From an uncultured Caulobacteraceae bacterium (GTDB lineage Bacteria > Pseudomonadota > Alphaproteobacteria > Caulobacterales > Caulobacteraceae): DNA of 6,495 nt. The translations under genes were made by a program, and so were the position numbers. This document shows, in pieces, positions 1 through 6,467 of the stretch. Position 1 is the first letter of the stretch; each line of letters begins with the position of its first letter. Below the pieces are notes generated by a model. The model worked only from the letters and a program-made list of their open reading frames with translations. It had not been told where the DNA came from and made no database searches. The stretch is from assembly GCA_937952995.1 (NCBI GenBank), contig CALFYB010000221.1:1-6495 (forward strand), written 5' to 3'.

Positions 1-6
1 CTCTCG

Positions 7-1008
7 ATGATTCGCGTCCTTGGCGCCGGCGCATGGGGAACCGCACTTACCGCGCTCTGGAGCCATCCACAGGACGGCACGCCTGCTGCCGAGATTGAGC
101 TGATCGCGCACACCGCCGCAGAGGCCTCGGCAATCTCCGCAAGCCATCAGAATCTGCGACGCCTCGCCGGCGTTACGCTCCCCTCATCTGTGCGCATATG
201 CTCCGTCGAAGATGATCTTGCGCCACTGGGCGCTGGGGATCTTCTAGTGATTGCGGTGCCTTCTGACGCAATTCAACACGCCTTTCCGCGAGCAGGTGCA
301 GGCGCTGCGAAGATCGTGATCGCCTCCAAGGGGCTCAGCCGAGATGGGGAGCGCACCTCGGAGTCTGCGATCGCCGCGGGGGCAGATCCTGCGTCGATCC
401 TGATCCTTTCTGGACCAAACCTCGCAGGCGAGATCGCCGCTGGGAAACCAGCTGCCGCGGTGCTCGCCGCGCGCGGCGAAGATGGGGACGCGGTGCTTCA
501 AGTCCTTGCCCGCCCAACGTTTCGACTCTATTTGAGTGATGACCCGATCGGCGTCGAGATCTCAGGTTCATTGAAGAACGTGCTCGCGATTGCCTGCGGC
601 GTGGTTGAGGGCCGCGCCTTGGGCCGCAGCGCCCATGCCGCCATCGTCACCCGTGGCTTTGCCGAAATGACCCGTCTCGCAGTTGCGCTGGGTGCCGAGG
701 CTGAGACCTTGGCGGGGCTGTGCGGATTGGGCGATCTGGTCCTGACCTGTTCAAGCCATCAGTCGCGCAATATGAGCGTTGGTCTGGCCCTTGGCCGGGG
801 CGAGAGCTTGGCGCAGGCCCTGTCCGGCAAGCTCAGTGTCGCCGAAGGGGTGGCCTCCGCCCCCGCCGTTCGCGCCCTTGCCGCCAAGCTCGGCGTCGAA
901 ACCCCCATCTGCGAGGCCGTCGCGGCGGTCCTGGCCGGAGAGATCGATCTGGACGGGGCGATTGATGCGCTGCTATCGCGGCCCATCCGGCCCGAACATT
1001 CCTCTTGA
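7..1008 (+). CDS. gpsA: NAD(P)-dependent glycerol-3-phosphate dehydrogenase (GpsA)
   Basis: This cytoplasmic enzyme reduces dihydroxyacetone phosphate to sn-glycerol-3-phosphate, the backbone for phospholipid synthesis. The 333-residue length is normal for the family. The N-terminal Rossmann motif GAGAWG (residues 6-11) starts right after the start codon. The conserved SKGL (107-110), SGPNLAGEIA (135-144), GSLKN with the catalytic lysine K190, GLGDLVLTC with D243, and SRN (253-255) all follow in the family order. The ATG at 7 fits the usual distance to the Rossmann motif, but the frame is open to the window edge, so a start a few codons upstream cannot be excluded and no ribosome binding site is visible. 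It leads a run with the YciI-like gene 24 bases downstream. One oddity is that the end of the second beta strand reads IAHT, where many relatives carry an arginine (WARD/WGRD type), which might affect NADP versus NAD preference. Confidence 0.95.
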   Translation: MIRVLGAGAWGTALTALWSHPQDGTPAAEIELIAHTAAEASAISASHQNLRRLAGVTLPSSVRICSVEDDLAPLGAGDLLVIAVPSDAIQHAFPRAGAGAAKIVIASKGLSRDGERTSESAIAAGADPASILILSGPNLAGEIAAGKPAAAVLAARGEDGDAVLQVLARPTFRLYLSDDPIGVEISGSLKNVLAIACGVVEGRALGRSAHAAIVTRGFAEMTRLAVALGAEAETLAGLCGLGDLVLTCSSHQSRNMSVGLALGRGESLAQALSGKLSVAEGVASAPAVRALAAKLGVETPICEAVAAVLAGEIDLDGAIDALLSRPIRPEHSS

Positions 1009-1032
1009 ATCCACCATAACGAAAGCAAAGCC

Positions 1033-1320
1033 ATGGCCCTGTTTGTTCTGATCTGCCACGACCGCCCCGACAGCCTTGCCCTGCGAGTCGCCACCCGCGA
1101 GGCCCATCTGGCCTATGTGCGCGGGCACAGCCTGCCGCTGAAGGTCGCAGGCCCCCTCCTAACCGATGATGGCGATATGGCCGGGTCCCTTCTGGTGCTT
1201 GAGGCCGATAGCCGCGCGCAGGTACAGGATTTTGCTGATCACGATCCCTACGCTCTGGCGGGTCTTTTTGCCCGCACCGAGATCCTGTCCTGGAAGGTGT
1301 CGGCCGGAAGCGTGGGCTAA
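1033..1320 (+). CDS. YciI-family small protein
   Basis: This 95-residue protein matches the YciI-like family, small ferredoxin-fold (dimeric alpha-beta barrel) proteins of about 90-100 residues. Visible family hallmarks are the early beta strand FVLICHD (4-10), the TREAHLAY helix with H25, the GPLL segment (40-43) followed by GSLLVLEA (51-58), and the ADHDPYALAGLF signature (68-79). The family has a proposed His-Asp active-site pair, and candidates here are H25 or H70 with D69 or D71. The enzymatic reaction is unknown for nearly all members, so no substrate is assigned. It sits 24 bases after gpsA and 7 bases before the Rieske gene, suggesting co-transcription. The ribosome binding site is weak (a GAAAG at 1021-1025). 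The start is supported by alignment of the first strand to the family's usual N-terminus. Confidence 0.87.
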   Translation: MALFVLICHDRPDSLALRVATREAHLAYVRGHSLPLKVAGPLLTDDGDMAGSLLVLEADSRAQVQDFADHDPYALAGLFARTEILSWKVSAGSVG

Positions 1321-1327
1321 GGCTTAG

Positions 1328-1708
1328 ATGACGCGCCTTGTGTCCCATGATCCTGGGTTCAATCCGGCTCGCCCCGCGTCCGGCACGGTACTCTGCGCCT
1401 TAAGCGACGTAGCTGAACCGGGTGCCAAAGGGTTTGTCTTTCGCCAAGACGAGGCGCTGTTTTCAGGCTTCATCGTTCGGCGCGGTGGCCAAACTCTCGG
1501 CTATGTCGATAGCTGTCCCCATGCCGGATGGCCGCTGTCGGGCGGGCCAGACCGTTACCTGACCCGCGACGGCAATCACGTCCTGTGCGCAGGGCACGGG
1601 GCCCTGTTCACACCTGAGACCGGGCTTTGCACCTCTGGACCCTGCACCGGAAGGTCCTTGAGCCCTTGGCCGGTTGTGGTCGAGGGCGATATGGTCGTCG
1701 TCAAATAG
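1328..1708 (+). CDS. Small stand-alone Rieske [2Fe-2S] protein
   Basis: This 126-residue protein has the two-part Rieske cluster motif C-x-H (C63, H65 in DSCPHAGWPL) and C-x-x-H (C87, H90 in VLCAGHGALF), separated by 21 residues. These four residues would bind one [2Fe-2S] cluster with two Cys and two His ligands. The following GLCTSGPCTGRSL segment is the usual third loop. There is no oxygenase catalytic domain, transmembrane helix or signal peptide, so it looks like a soluble ferredoxin-like electron carrier or small redox subunit. Its partner is not identified in the window. The start is well fixed: a TAG lies in frame directly before the ATG (1325-1327), and an AAGG at 1319-1322 may serve as a weak ribosome binding site. 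It begins 7 bases after the YciI-like stop and is probably co-transcribed with it and gpsA. Confidence 0.9.
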   Translation: MTRLVSHDPGFNPARPASGTVLCALSDVAEPGAKGFVFRQDEALFSGFIVRRGGQTLGYVDSCPHAGWPLSGGPDRYLTRDGNHVLCAGHGALFTPETGLCTSGPCTGRSLSPWPVVVEGDMVVVK

Positions 1709-1711
1709 GCT

Positions 1712-2461
1712 TCAGACGAGGAAGGGCTCGGCTGAGAAGCTGGCGACCTCGGTGATCAGGGCCGCTGCAGCAGCCTTGACCAGTTCGCCGCCCTTTTCGG
1801 GGGTTGCCAGCGCCGGGTCGGAGCCCATCCGGCCATCGGGGTGACGGGCACGGAAATCCAGACCTTCGCGGATTGGACCGGACGGAGCGATGGTTGGGCT
1901 ATAGTCGGCGGTCTTGATGGCGTGGGGATAGGCCCACTGGGTGACAGCGATTTCCGACGGGGTGGCGTGGCTACCGTGACCGACCGGGAACTGGCTCTGG
2001 GCCAGACGGTTGATGCCGCTGAGGTCCCACCAGTTGCGCAGCTTCAAGGCATAGCCGCGCGGCTGCCGAGCAAAGGAGGCCTCGGCATAGAGCTCTGAAA
2101 AGGCCGCCTCAATGGTGGCGACATTGCCGCCATGACCATTGAAGAAATAGATCTTCTCAAAGCCGTGCGCCGCCAGCGACCGGGTCCAGTCACCAATGGC
2201 CGCGATGAAGGTCGAGGGCCGCAATGAAATGGTGCCGGGAAAGCCCAGATGGTGCTGGGCCATGCCGATGTTGAAGGTCGGCGCGACAAGGATGTCGGCG
2301 TCCTTTTGCGCCTCATGGGCGATGATCTCCGGACACATCCAGTCGGTGCCCAAAAGGCCCGTCGGCCCATGTTGCTCGTTCGAGCCAATGGGGATGATCA
2401 CCGTCTTGGAGCGGGTCAAAAAGGCCTCGATCTCGGGCCAGGTCGATTGGGCAAGCAGCAT
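1712..2461 (-). CDS. Creatininase-family metal-dependent amidohydrolase
   Basis: The 249-residue protein belongs to the creatininase family, cytoplasmic metal-dependent enzymes that hydrolyse cyclic or linear amides (creatinine amidohydrolase, formamide hydrolases of riboflavin/F420 synthesis, the mycofactocin protease MftE). Visible motifs are PIGSNEQHGP (24-33) with metal-ligand candidates E29 and H31, GTD with D40, FFNGHGGN (106-113) with H110, and GHGSHATPSEIA (161-172) with E170. The glycine-rich NGHGGN and HATPSE forms differ from the true creatininase, where the residue two after the NGH histidine is a glutamate, so creatinine is an unlikely substrate; the real one is unknown. The start is supported by GGAG on the minus strand (complement of 2469-2472) 7 bases before the ATG. 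It is divergent from acs and convergent with the Rieske gene, with only 3 bases between the two stop codons. Confidence 0.88.
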   Translation of the reverse strand: MLLAQSTWPEIEAFLTRSKTVIIPIGSNEQHGPTGLLGTDWMCPEIIAHEAQKDADILVAPTFNIGMAQHHLGFPGTISLRPSTFIAAIGDWTRSLAAHGFEKIYFFNGHGGNVATIEAAFSELYAEASFARQPRGYALKLRNWWDLSGINRLAQSQFPVGHGSHATPSEIAVTQWAYPHAIKTADYSPTIAPSGPIREGLDFRARHPDGRMGSDPALATPEKGGELVKAAAAALITEVASFSAEPFLV

Positions 2462-2523
2462 GTCAGGTCTCCGTTAATCTTGTCATAGACCTCTACGGCG
2501 ACAACGTCACCTGATCCGCGACG

Positions 2524-2552
2524 CCAAGGCGCCCTTGCCACCACCGCCTTGG
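2524..2552. repeat. Perfect 8-bp inverted repeat upstream of acs
   Basis: CCAAGGCG (2524-2531) and CGCCTTGG (2545-2552) are exact reverse complements separated by 13 bases, giving a centre-to-centre distance of 21 bp, about two helical turns. It overlaps the weak -35 candidate for acs. This geometry suits an operator for a dimeric regulator, but the left arm can also pair locally (CAAGG with CCTTG, 2525-2529 and 2533-2537), so an RNA hairpin or chance in GC-rich DNA are alternatives. Confidence 0.4.
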
Positions 2553-2583
2553 TCAGCATACTCCTTCGCAACCCAGAAAAGCC

Positions 2584-2588
2584 GGAGG
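2584..2588 (+). promoter_or_regulatory. Ribosome binding site that fixes the acs start
   Basis: GGAGG lies 8 bases before the ATG at 2597, an ideal Shine-Dalgarno sequence and spacing. It decides the start in favour of 2597 over the in-frame upstream ATG at 2549, which would put this site inside the coding region. Confidence 0.85.
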
Positions 2589-2596
2589 CTCGCACC

Positions 2597-4540
2597 ATGT
2601 CCCACGCCAATGACCTGTTCCCCGTTCCCGAGGCTTGGGCCCAGAAAGCCCACATGGATGCGGCGGGCTATGAGGCGGCTCTGGCCCATGAGGCGAGCGA
2701 CACGGATGGGTTCTGGCGCAAGGTGGCCAGCCGTCTGGACTGGATCGCGCCCTTCACCATCGTCAAGGACGTGTCGTTCCGGGCCGAGGATTTCCGTATC
2801 CGCTGGTTCGCCGATGGGGTCCTGAATGCCTCGGTCAACTGTCTGGACCGGCATCTGGCCGAGAAGGGCGACGATGTGGCCATCATCTGGGAGGGGGACG
2901 ATCCCTCGCAGAGCCGCAAGATCACCTATCGCGAGGCCTATGAAGAGACCTGCCGCATGGCCAATGTCCTCAAGGGTCGGGGGGTCAAAAAGGGCGACCG
3001 CGTCACCATCTACATGCCGATGATCCCAGAAGCGGCCTATGCCATGCTAGCCTGCGCTCGCATTGGCGCGGTCCATTCGGTGGTGTTTGGCGGCTTCTCA
3101 CCCGATTCCATCGCTGGCCGAGTCCAAGACTGCGACAGCCATGTGATCATCACGGCCGATGAGGGTCTGCGCGGTGGCCGCAAGGTGCCCCTGAAGGCCA
3201 ATGTCGACGAGGCGCTGAAATCCTGCCCGGACGTCACCACCGTTCTGGTTATCACCCGCACCGGCGCGGACGTGACCATGGTCGAGGGCCGGGACGTCTC
3301 CTACAGCCTCGCCCGTGAGACGGTGCCCGCCGAGTGCGCGCCCGAGCCGATGGGCGCAGAAGACCCGATGTTCATCCTCTATACCTCAGGTTCGACCGGA
3401 AAGCCCAAGGGCGTGCTGCACACCACCGGCGGCTACATGACCTGGGCGAGCTACACCCACGAACTGATCTTCGACTACCGCCCCGGCGAGGTGTTCTGGT
3501 GCACCGCCGATGTGGGCTGGGTCACGGGTCACAGCTATATCGTCTATGGCCCGCTGGCCAACGGGGCCACGACCTTGATTTTCGAAGGCGTGCCCAACTA
3601 TCCCGACGCCTCGCGCTTTTGGCAGGTGATCGACAAACATCAGGTCGAGATCTTCTATACCGCCCCCACCGCCATCCGCGCCCTGATGCGCGAGGGCGAT
3701 GAGCCGGTCACCCGCACATCTCGCAAGTCCCTAAGGCTATTGGGTTCGGTCGGCGAGCCGATCAATCCGGAGGCTTGGCTCTGGTACAACCGCGTGGTCG
3801 GCGAGGGCCGCTGCCCGATCGTTGATACTTGGTGGCAGACCGAGACCGGGGCCGCCCTGATCTCGCCCCTGCCAGGCGCCACGGCCACCAAGCCGGGGTC
3901 CGCCACAAAGCCCCTGCCCGGCGTCAAGCCGCAGCTGGTCGATGCCGAGGGCGTGGTTCTGGAGGGCGCAATCGAAGGCAATCTTTGCCTCACCGACAGC
4001 TGGCCGGGACAGATGCGCACGGTCTATGGCGACCATGAGCGCTTCATCACCACCTATTTCACCACCTATCCCGGCAAGTACTTTACCGGCGATGGCTGCC
4101 GCCGCGACGAGGATGGCTACTATTGGATCACCGGCCGGGTCGATGACGTGATCAATGTCTCAGGCCACCGTCTGGGCACCGCCGAGATCGAGAGCGCTCT
4201 GGTCGGCCATAGCGGCGTCACCGAAGCCGCCGTCGTGGGCTATCCGCACGACATTAAGGGTCAGGGCATCTATGCCTATGTCACGCTCGACCACACCCAT
4301 GAACCCAGCGAGGCCCTGCGTAAGGAGCTGATCCTTTGGGTGCGTCAAGAGATCGGCCCCTTCGCCGCGCCAGATATTATCCAGTGGGCACCGGGCCTGC
4401 CCAAGACCCGTTCAGGCAAGATCATGCGCCGCATCCTGCGCAAGATTGCCGAAAATGAGCTGGGATCGCTGGGCGATACCTCAACCCTCGCCGATCCGTC
4501 GGTGGTTGAGGATCTGGTGGCCAACCGGGCGGTGAAATAG
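2597..4540 (+). CDS. acs: Acetyl-CoA synthetase (AMP-forming)
   Basis: Acs activates acetate to acetyl-CoA through an acetyl-AMP intermediate, using ATP and CoA in the cytoplasm, and so lets cells use or recapture acetate. The protein has 647 residues from the chosen start, against about 650 for well-studied homologues. It has the N-terminal ACAS cap, then the adenylation core with the phosphate loop YTSGSTGKPKG (262-272), RGGRK (192-196, the CoA-phosphate arginine region), and DTWWQTETG, whose W413 corresponds to the tryptophan that limits the pocket to acetate. YFTGDG and GRVDDVINVSGHR carry the hinge aspartate D516, and the C-terminal PKTRSGK motif ends in the catalytic lysine K608, the site that acetylation silences in the family. 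All core motifs are intact. The start is set by GGAGG 8 bases upstream. It is transcribed alone, divergent from the creatininase-like gene and convergent with the protease gene, 9 bases between stops. Confidence 0.97.
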   Translation: MSHANDLFPVPEAWAQKAHMDAAGYEAALAHEASDTDGFWRKVASRLDWIAPFTIVKDVSFRAEDFRIRWFADGVLNASVNCLDRHLAEKGDDVAIIWEGDDPSQSRKITYREAYEETCRMANVLKGRGVKKGDRVTIYMPMIPEAAYAMLACARIGAVHSVVFGGFSPDSIAGRVQDCDSHVIITADEGLRGGRKVPLKANVDEALKSCPDVTTVLVITRTGADVTMVEGRDVSYSLARETVPAECAPEPMGAEDPMFILYTSGSTGKPKGVLHTTGGYMTWASYTHELIFDYRPGEVFWCTADVGWVTGHSYIVYGPLANGATTLIFEGVPNYPDASRFWQVIDKHQVEIFYTAPTAIRALMREGDEPVTRTSRKSLRLLGSVGEPINPEAWLWYNRVVGEGRCPIVDTWWQTETGAALISPLPGATATKPGSATKPLPGVKPQLVDAEGVVLEGAIEGNLCLTDSWPGQMRTVYGDHERFITTYFTTYPGKYFTGDGCRRDEDGYYWITGRVDDVINVSGHRLGTAEIESALVGHSGVTEAAVVGYPHDIKGQGIYAYVTLDHTHEPSEALRKELILWVRQEIGPFAAPDIIQWAPGLPKTRSGKIMRRILRKIAENELGSLGDTSTLADPSVVEDLVANRAVK

Positions 4541-4551
4541 ACCGGCTATTT
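4535..4551. terminator. Possible weak hairpin shared by the convergent gene ends
   Basis: AAATAG (4535-4540) and CTATTT (4546-4551) pair perfectly around a 5-base ACCGG loop, and the arms contain the acs TAG and two of the three bases of the protease gene's stop. The stem is AT-rich and no T-run follows on either strand, so it is at best a weak transcription end signal. No better terminator is visible in the 9-base gap. Confidence 0.2.
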
Positions 4552-5401
4552 AGCCTCGAAGGCAAGCGACGCGGACCACCCGCAGGTCCCGTCGCAGGCC
4601 GTCTGCCACGCGGCCATAGTTTTCGACCGTGATCGGCTCGCCGACCGCGCCGTCTAACGCGCCTTCATTGCGAACGGCCGGTCCCGCCAAGCGAAGGGCG
4701 GAGGCAAGGGAGGCCGGTGTGGTGCTGTAGATCTTGCCTCTGCGCGGCGTCTCGCTCAGGGTCACGCCAATCACTCGGCCGGCAGTATCGAGCGCCGGCG
4801 CGCCGGACATACCGGCCAGAGAGCCGCTCAACCCCTCGGTTCGTCCCACCTCAGCCCAACTCAGTACCGCCTGATCGAGCCTAGCGCGACCTCGGCCATG
4901 CAGGGTCTGTTGGCCAATATAGCGGCTGGCCACCTCTCCAGCAGACCCGTGCGGGAAACCGGGGTGAAAGGCGAGGGCTCCCGCCTTAGCAGGCACCTCA
5001 GTCGCCAGTGGCAAGGGCGGTGAGCCGCCTTGGGTCAGGAGAACGGCAATATCCGCGTCGGGGTCAAGCCGAACCTCAGCCACCACCCCACGTCCAGCCG
5101 CCACGATCACAGCCACCTGCCGACAGTCCTGCACCACATGGCGCGCCGTCAGCCAAACGCCGCTTTGAGCGATGGAAAAGGCGGTGCCGGTCTCGGACGG
5201 CGACAGGGATTTGGGGACGCGAACCTCGCCCTCTCCGGCCTCTGATTCCGATAGGGTGCCTGTGGCTAGGGCCGCCTCTTCCGCACTGATCGGCGGCGGC
5301 GGCGGCGCATCAGCATTTTCTTGACGCCCTCGCGCAGCCACAAGCACGGCCACGACCACCGCCGAATAGACCAGCCAATCGGGCAGGCGCGGAAAGGTCA
5401 T
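4550..5401 (-). CDS. Membrane-anchored trypsin-like serine protease
   Basis: This 283-residue protein has one hydrophobic N-terminal segment (about 9-23) followed by RGR, which reads as a signal anchor rather than a cleaved signal, then a proline run (33-37) and an acidic linker to about residue 65. The rest is a trypsin-fold peptidase: GTAFSI (72-77), TARHVV with catalytic H88, DPDADIAVL with D117, and GMSGAPAL with S199, followed by GRVIGVTLSE. The complete His-Asp-Ser triad suggests an active enzyme, placed outside the inner membrane. There is no PDZ domain, so it is not a classical DegP/HtrA. Its only two cysteines are C93, just after the active-site His, and C280 near the C-terminus, which might form a disulfide. 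It starts 11 bases after the DUF350 stop, with no strong ribosome binding site, suggesting translational coupling. Substrate unknown. Confidence 0.85.
   Translation of the reverse strand: MTFPRLPDWLVYSAVVVAVLVAARGRQENADAPPPPPISAEEAALATGTLSESEAGEGEVRVPKSLSPSETGTAFSIAQSGVWLTARHVVQDCRQVAVIVAAGRGVVAEVRLDPDADIAVLLTQGGSPPLPLATEVPAKAGALAFHPGFPHGSAGEVASRYIGQQTLHGRGRARLDQAVLSWAEVGRTEGLSGSLAGMSGAPALDTAGRVIGVTLSETPRRGKIYSTTPASLASALRLAGPAVRNEGALDGAVGEPITVENYGRVADGLRRDLRVVRVACLRG
5291..5305. repeat. (CGG)5 trinucleotide run coding for five prolines
   Basis: Five CGG units on the plus strand read as five CCG proline codons in the linker of the protease (residues 33-37). Such a tract can change length by slippage in steps of one residue without breaking the frame. 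Confidence 0.7.
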
Positions 5402-5412
5402 GGATTAGGCCA

Positions 5413-5826
5413 TCACCCAGCCACCGCTGCAGCCAAGACCATGGCCGAAGCAAGCTTGGCTGAAACCAGAAGCGCAGCCGCAGAAACCTCACCATCGGCA
5501 ACCCGCTGCGGCAATCCGGCAAACAGCATGTCAATCACGCGAAAGACCAGAAGTTGGACAACAACGGTCATGGTGCCCCACAGCGCAATCTCCAAGGCTG
5601 AGGCCGAAGCGGTCAAGGACAGGGCAAGGGGAAGGGCCAGGGCGACGATCACTCCGCCAAAGGAGAGGGCTGCGGCAGCATTGCCATCCCGTATCTGGGT
5701 GATTTCCTTATGGGGCGTTAGAAAGGCATAGAGCGCTGCGCCCGCCGCCAACAGCGCCAAGGTGATCCCCCCGTGGGCGAGAGCGATTAAGATCGCGTTG
5801 GTAAAGGCCTGAATTTCTGGAGACAT
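5413..5826 (-). CDS. DUF350 (UPF0719) four-helix inner-membrane protein
   Basis: This 137-residue protein matches the DUF350 family, to which E. coli YjfL belongs. Four hydrophobic helices are visible at about 10-34, 50-72, 79-102 and 114-136. The hallmark segment TPHKEITQIRDGNAAAALSFGGVIVA begins at residue 37 and ends at residue 62, and the ALWGTMTVVVQLLVFRVID segment (81-99) is also typical. A second, weaker copy of the DGN-AAA pattern (ADGEVSAAALLVSAKLA, 110-126) opens the fourth helix, consistent with the internal duplication of the family. The biochemical role is unknown; it is often found near membrane or polyamine-related genes. It lies 29 bases after rlmN and 11 bases before the protease gene, all on the same strand, so co-transcription is likely. 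AGAG just upstream is only a modest ribosome binding site. Confidence 0.87.
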   Translation of the reverse strand: MSPEIQAFTNAILIALAHGGITLALLAAGAALYAFLTPHKEITQIRDGNAAAALSFGGVIVALALPLALSLTASASALEIALWGTMTVVVQLLVFRVIDMLFAGLPQRVADGEVSAAALLVSAKLASAMVLAAAVAG

Positions 5827-5855
5827 TGCGTTTTGCTCTGTTGCCGGATGCCGAT

Positions 5856-6467
5856 TTAGTCCGCCAAGGGCTCGGCTTGGCTAGCCTGACGCAAGGTGCT
5901 GGCGCGAACCTTTTCGCTCTCGGACTTCAGCTGGCCACAGGCTGCCAAAATATCCCGGCCACGCGGCGTACGGATCGGCGAAGCATAACCCGCCTTGTTG
6001 ATCACCGCCGCGAACTTCTCGATGGTTGCCCAGTCGGAACATTCGTAGGGCGAGCCCGGCCACGGATTGAACGGGATCAGGTTGATCTTGGCTGGCAGGC
6101 CGCGCACCAGCTGGATCAGGGCGCGGGCATCGGCCAAACTGTCATTGATGCCCTTGAGCATGACATATTCGAACGTTACGCGGCGCGCATTGGACAGGCC
6201 CGGATAGGCGCGGATACCGGCCAAAAGCTCCGCGATCGGATATTTGCGATTGAGCGGCACAAGTTGGTCGCGCAGCTCGTCATTCGTAGCGTGCAGGGAA
6301 ATGGCCAGCATCGCCCCTGTACGGGTGCCCAAAGGCTCCAGTTGCGGGACAACGCCGCTGGTGGAAACCGTGATCCGGCGACGCGACAGGGCAATGCCCT
6401 CGCCGTCAGAGACCACATCCATGGCCTGCGCCACCGCATCCAAATTATAAAGCGGCTCGCCCATGCC
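5856..6467 (-). CDS. rlmN: 23S rRNA (adenine2503-C2)-methyltransferase RlmN, C-terminal part
   Basis: RlmN is a radical SAM enzyme that methylates C2 of A2503 in 23S rRNA (and A37 of some tRNAs). The visible 203 residues begin within the family motif GMGEPLYN and continue through the expected SRRRITVSTSGVVP, ISLHATNDELRDQLVP, FEYVMLKGINDS and KINLIPFNPWPGSPY. They end with the C-terminal TPRGRDILAACGQL, whose cysteine is the conserved methyl-carrying residue. The N-terminal region with the CxxxCxxC iron-sulfur cluster motif is missing because genomic sequence stops at 6467, where adapter begins. The ATG at 6464 is an internal methionine of the GMGEP motif, not the start. The missing part should be about 170-200 residues judged by usual family length. 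The gene is not a pseudogene; the truncation is technical. Downstream DUF350 and protease genes are probably in the same transcript. Confidence 0.95.
   Translation of the reverse strand, partial: GMGEPLYNLDAVAQAMDVVSDGEGIALSRRRITVSTSGVVPQLEPLGTRTGAMLAISLHATNDELRDQLVPLNRKYPIAELLAGIRAYPGLSNARRVTFEYVMLKGINDSLADARALIQLVRGLPAKINLIPFNPWPGSPYECSDWATIEKFAAVINKAGYASPIRTPRGRDILAACGQLKSESEKVRASTLRQASQAEPLAD

Larger units (their letters stand above)
2462..2596. promoter_or_regulatory. Divergent intergenic region between the creatininase-like gene and acs
   Basis: These 135 bases must carry the start signals for two genes that point away from each other, since both have start codons at its borders. It contains a good ribosome binding site at each end (minus-strand GGAG near 2469-2472, plus-strand GGAGG at 2584-2588) and an inverted repeat at 2524-2552. 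A weak sigma-70-like candidate for acs is TTGCCA (2535-2540), 16 bases, CATACT (2557-2562). No convincing promoter could be picked out for the minus strand. That promoters lie here follows from the gene arrangement; their exact positions are inference. Confidence 0.55.

Noticed and set aside
833..1348. A 171-residue minus-strand open frame over gpsA, the YciI-like gene and the Rieske start
   Set aside because: It is Arg/Pro/Gly-rich, typical of an antisense frame in GC-rich DNA, and lies across three well-supported genes.
2549..2596. A 16-residue longer N-terminus for acetyl-CoA synthetase from the ATG at 2549
   Set aside because: GGAGG at 2584-2588 is ideally spaced for the ATG at 2597, the protein from 2597 aligns with the family's MSHANDLFPVP-type start, and the extension has no family resemblance.
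2507..2854. A 115-residue minus-strand open frame across the divergent region and acs start
   Set aside because: Most of it is antisense to acs, it has no recognisable domain, and no ribosome binding site was evident.
3334..3702. A 122-residue plus-strand open frame inside acs
   Set aside because: It is an alternative frame of a strongly conserved gene, with Arg-rich shadow composition and no recognisable domain.
5291..5305. The (CGG)5 run as a phase-variable switch
   Set aside because: Units are three bases, so slippage keeps the frame; it only changes linker length by single prolines.
5321..5731. A 136-residue plus-strand open frame opposite the DUF350 and protease genes
   Set aside because: Its composition (Arg, Ala, Thr, Ser) reflects the complement of hydrophobic and Ala-rich codons, while the minus strand holds clear family matches.
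5856..6464. A complete 202-residue RlmN-like protein starting at the ATG at 6464
   Set aside because: The ATG is the internal methionine of GMGEPLYN; the codon before it still codes the conserved glycine, and the radical SAM cysteine motif is missing only because adapter replaces the genome.
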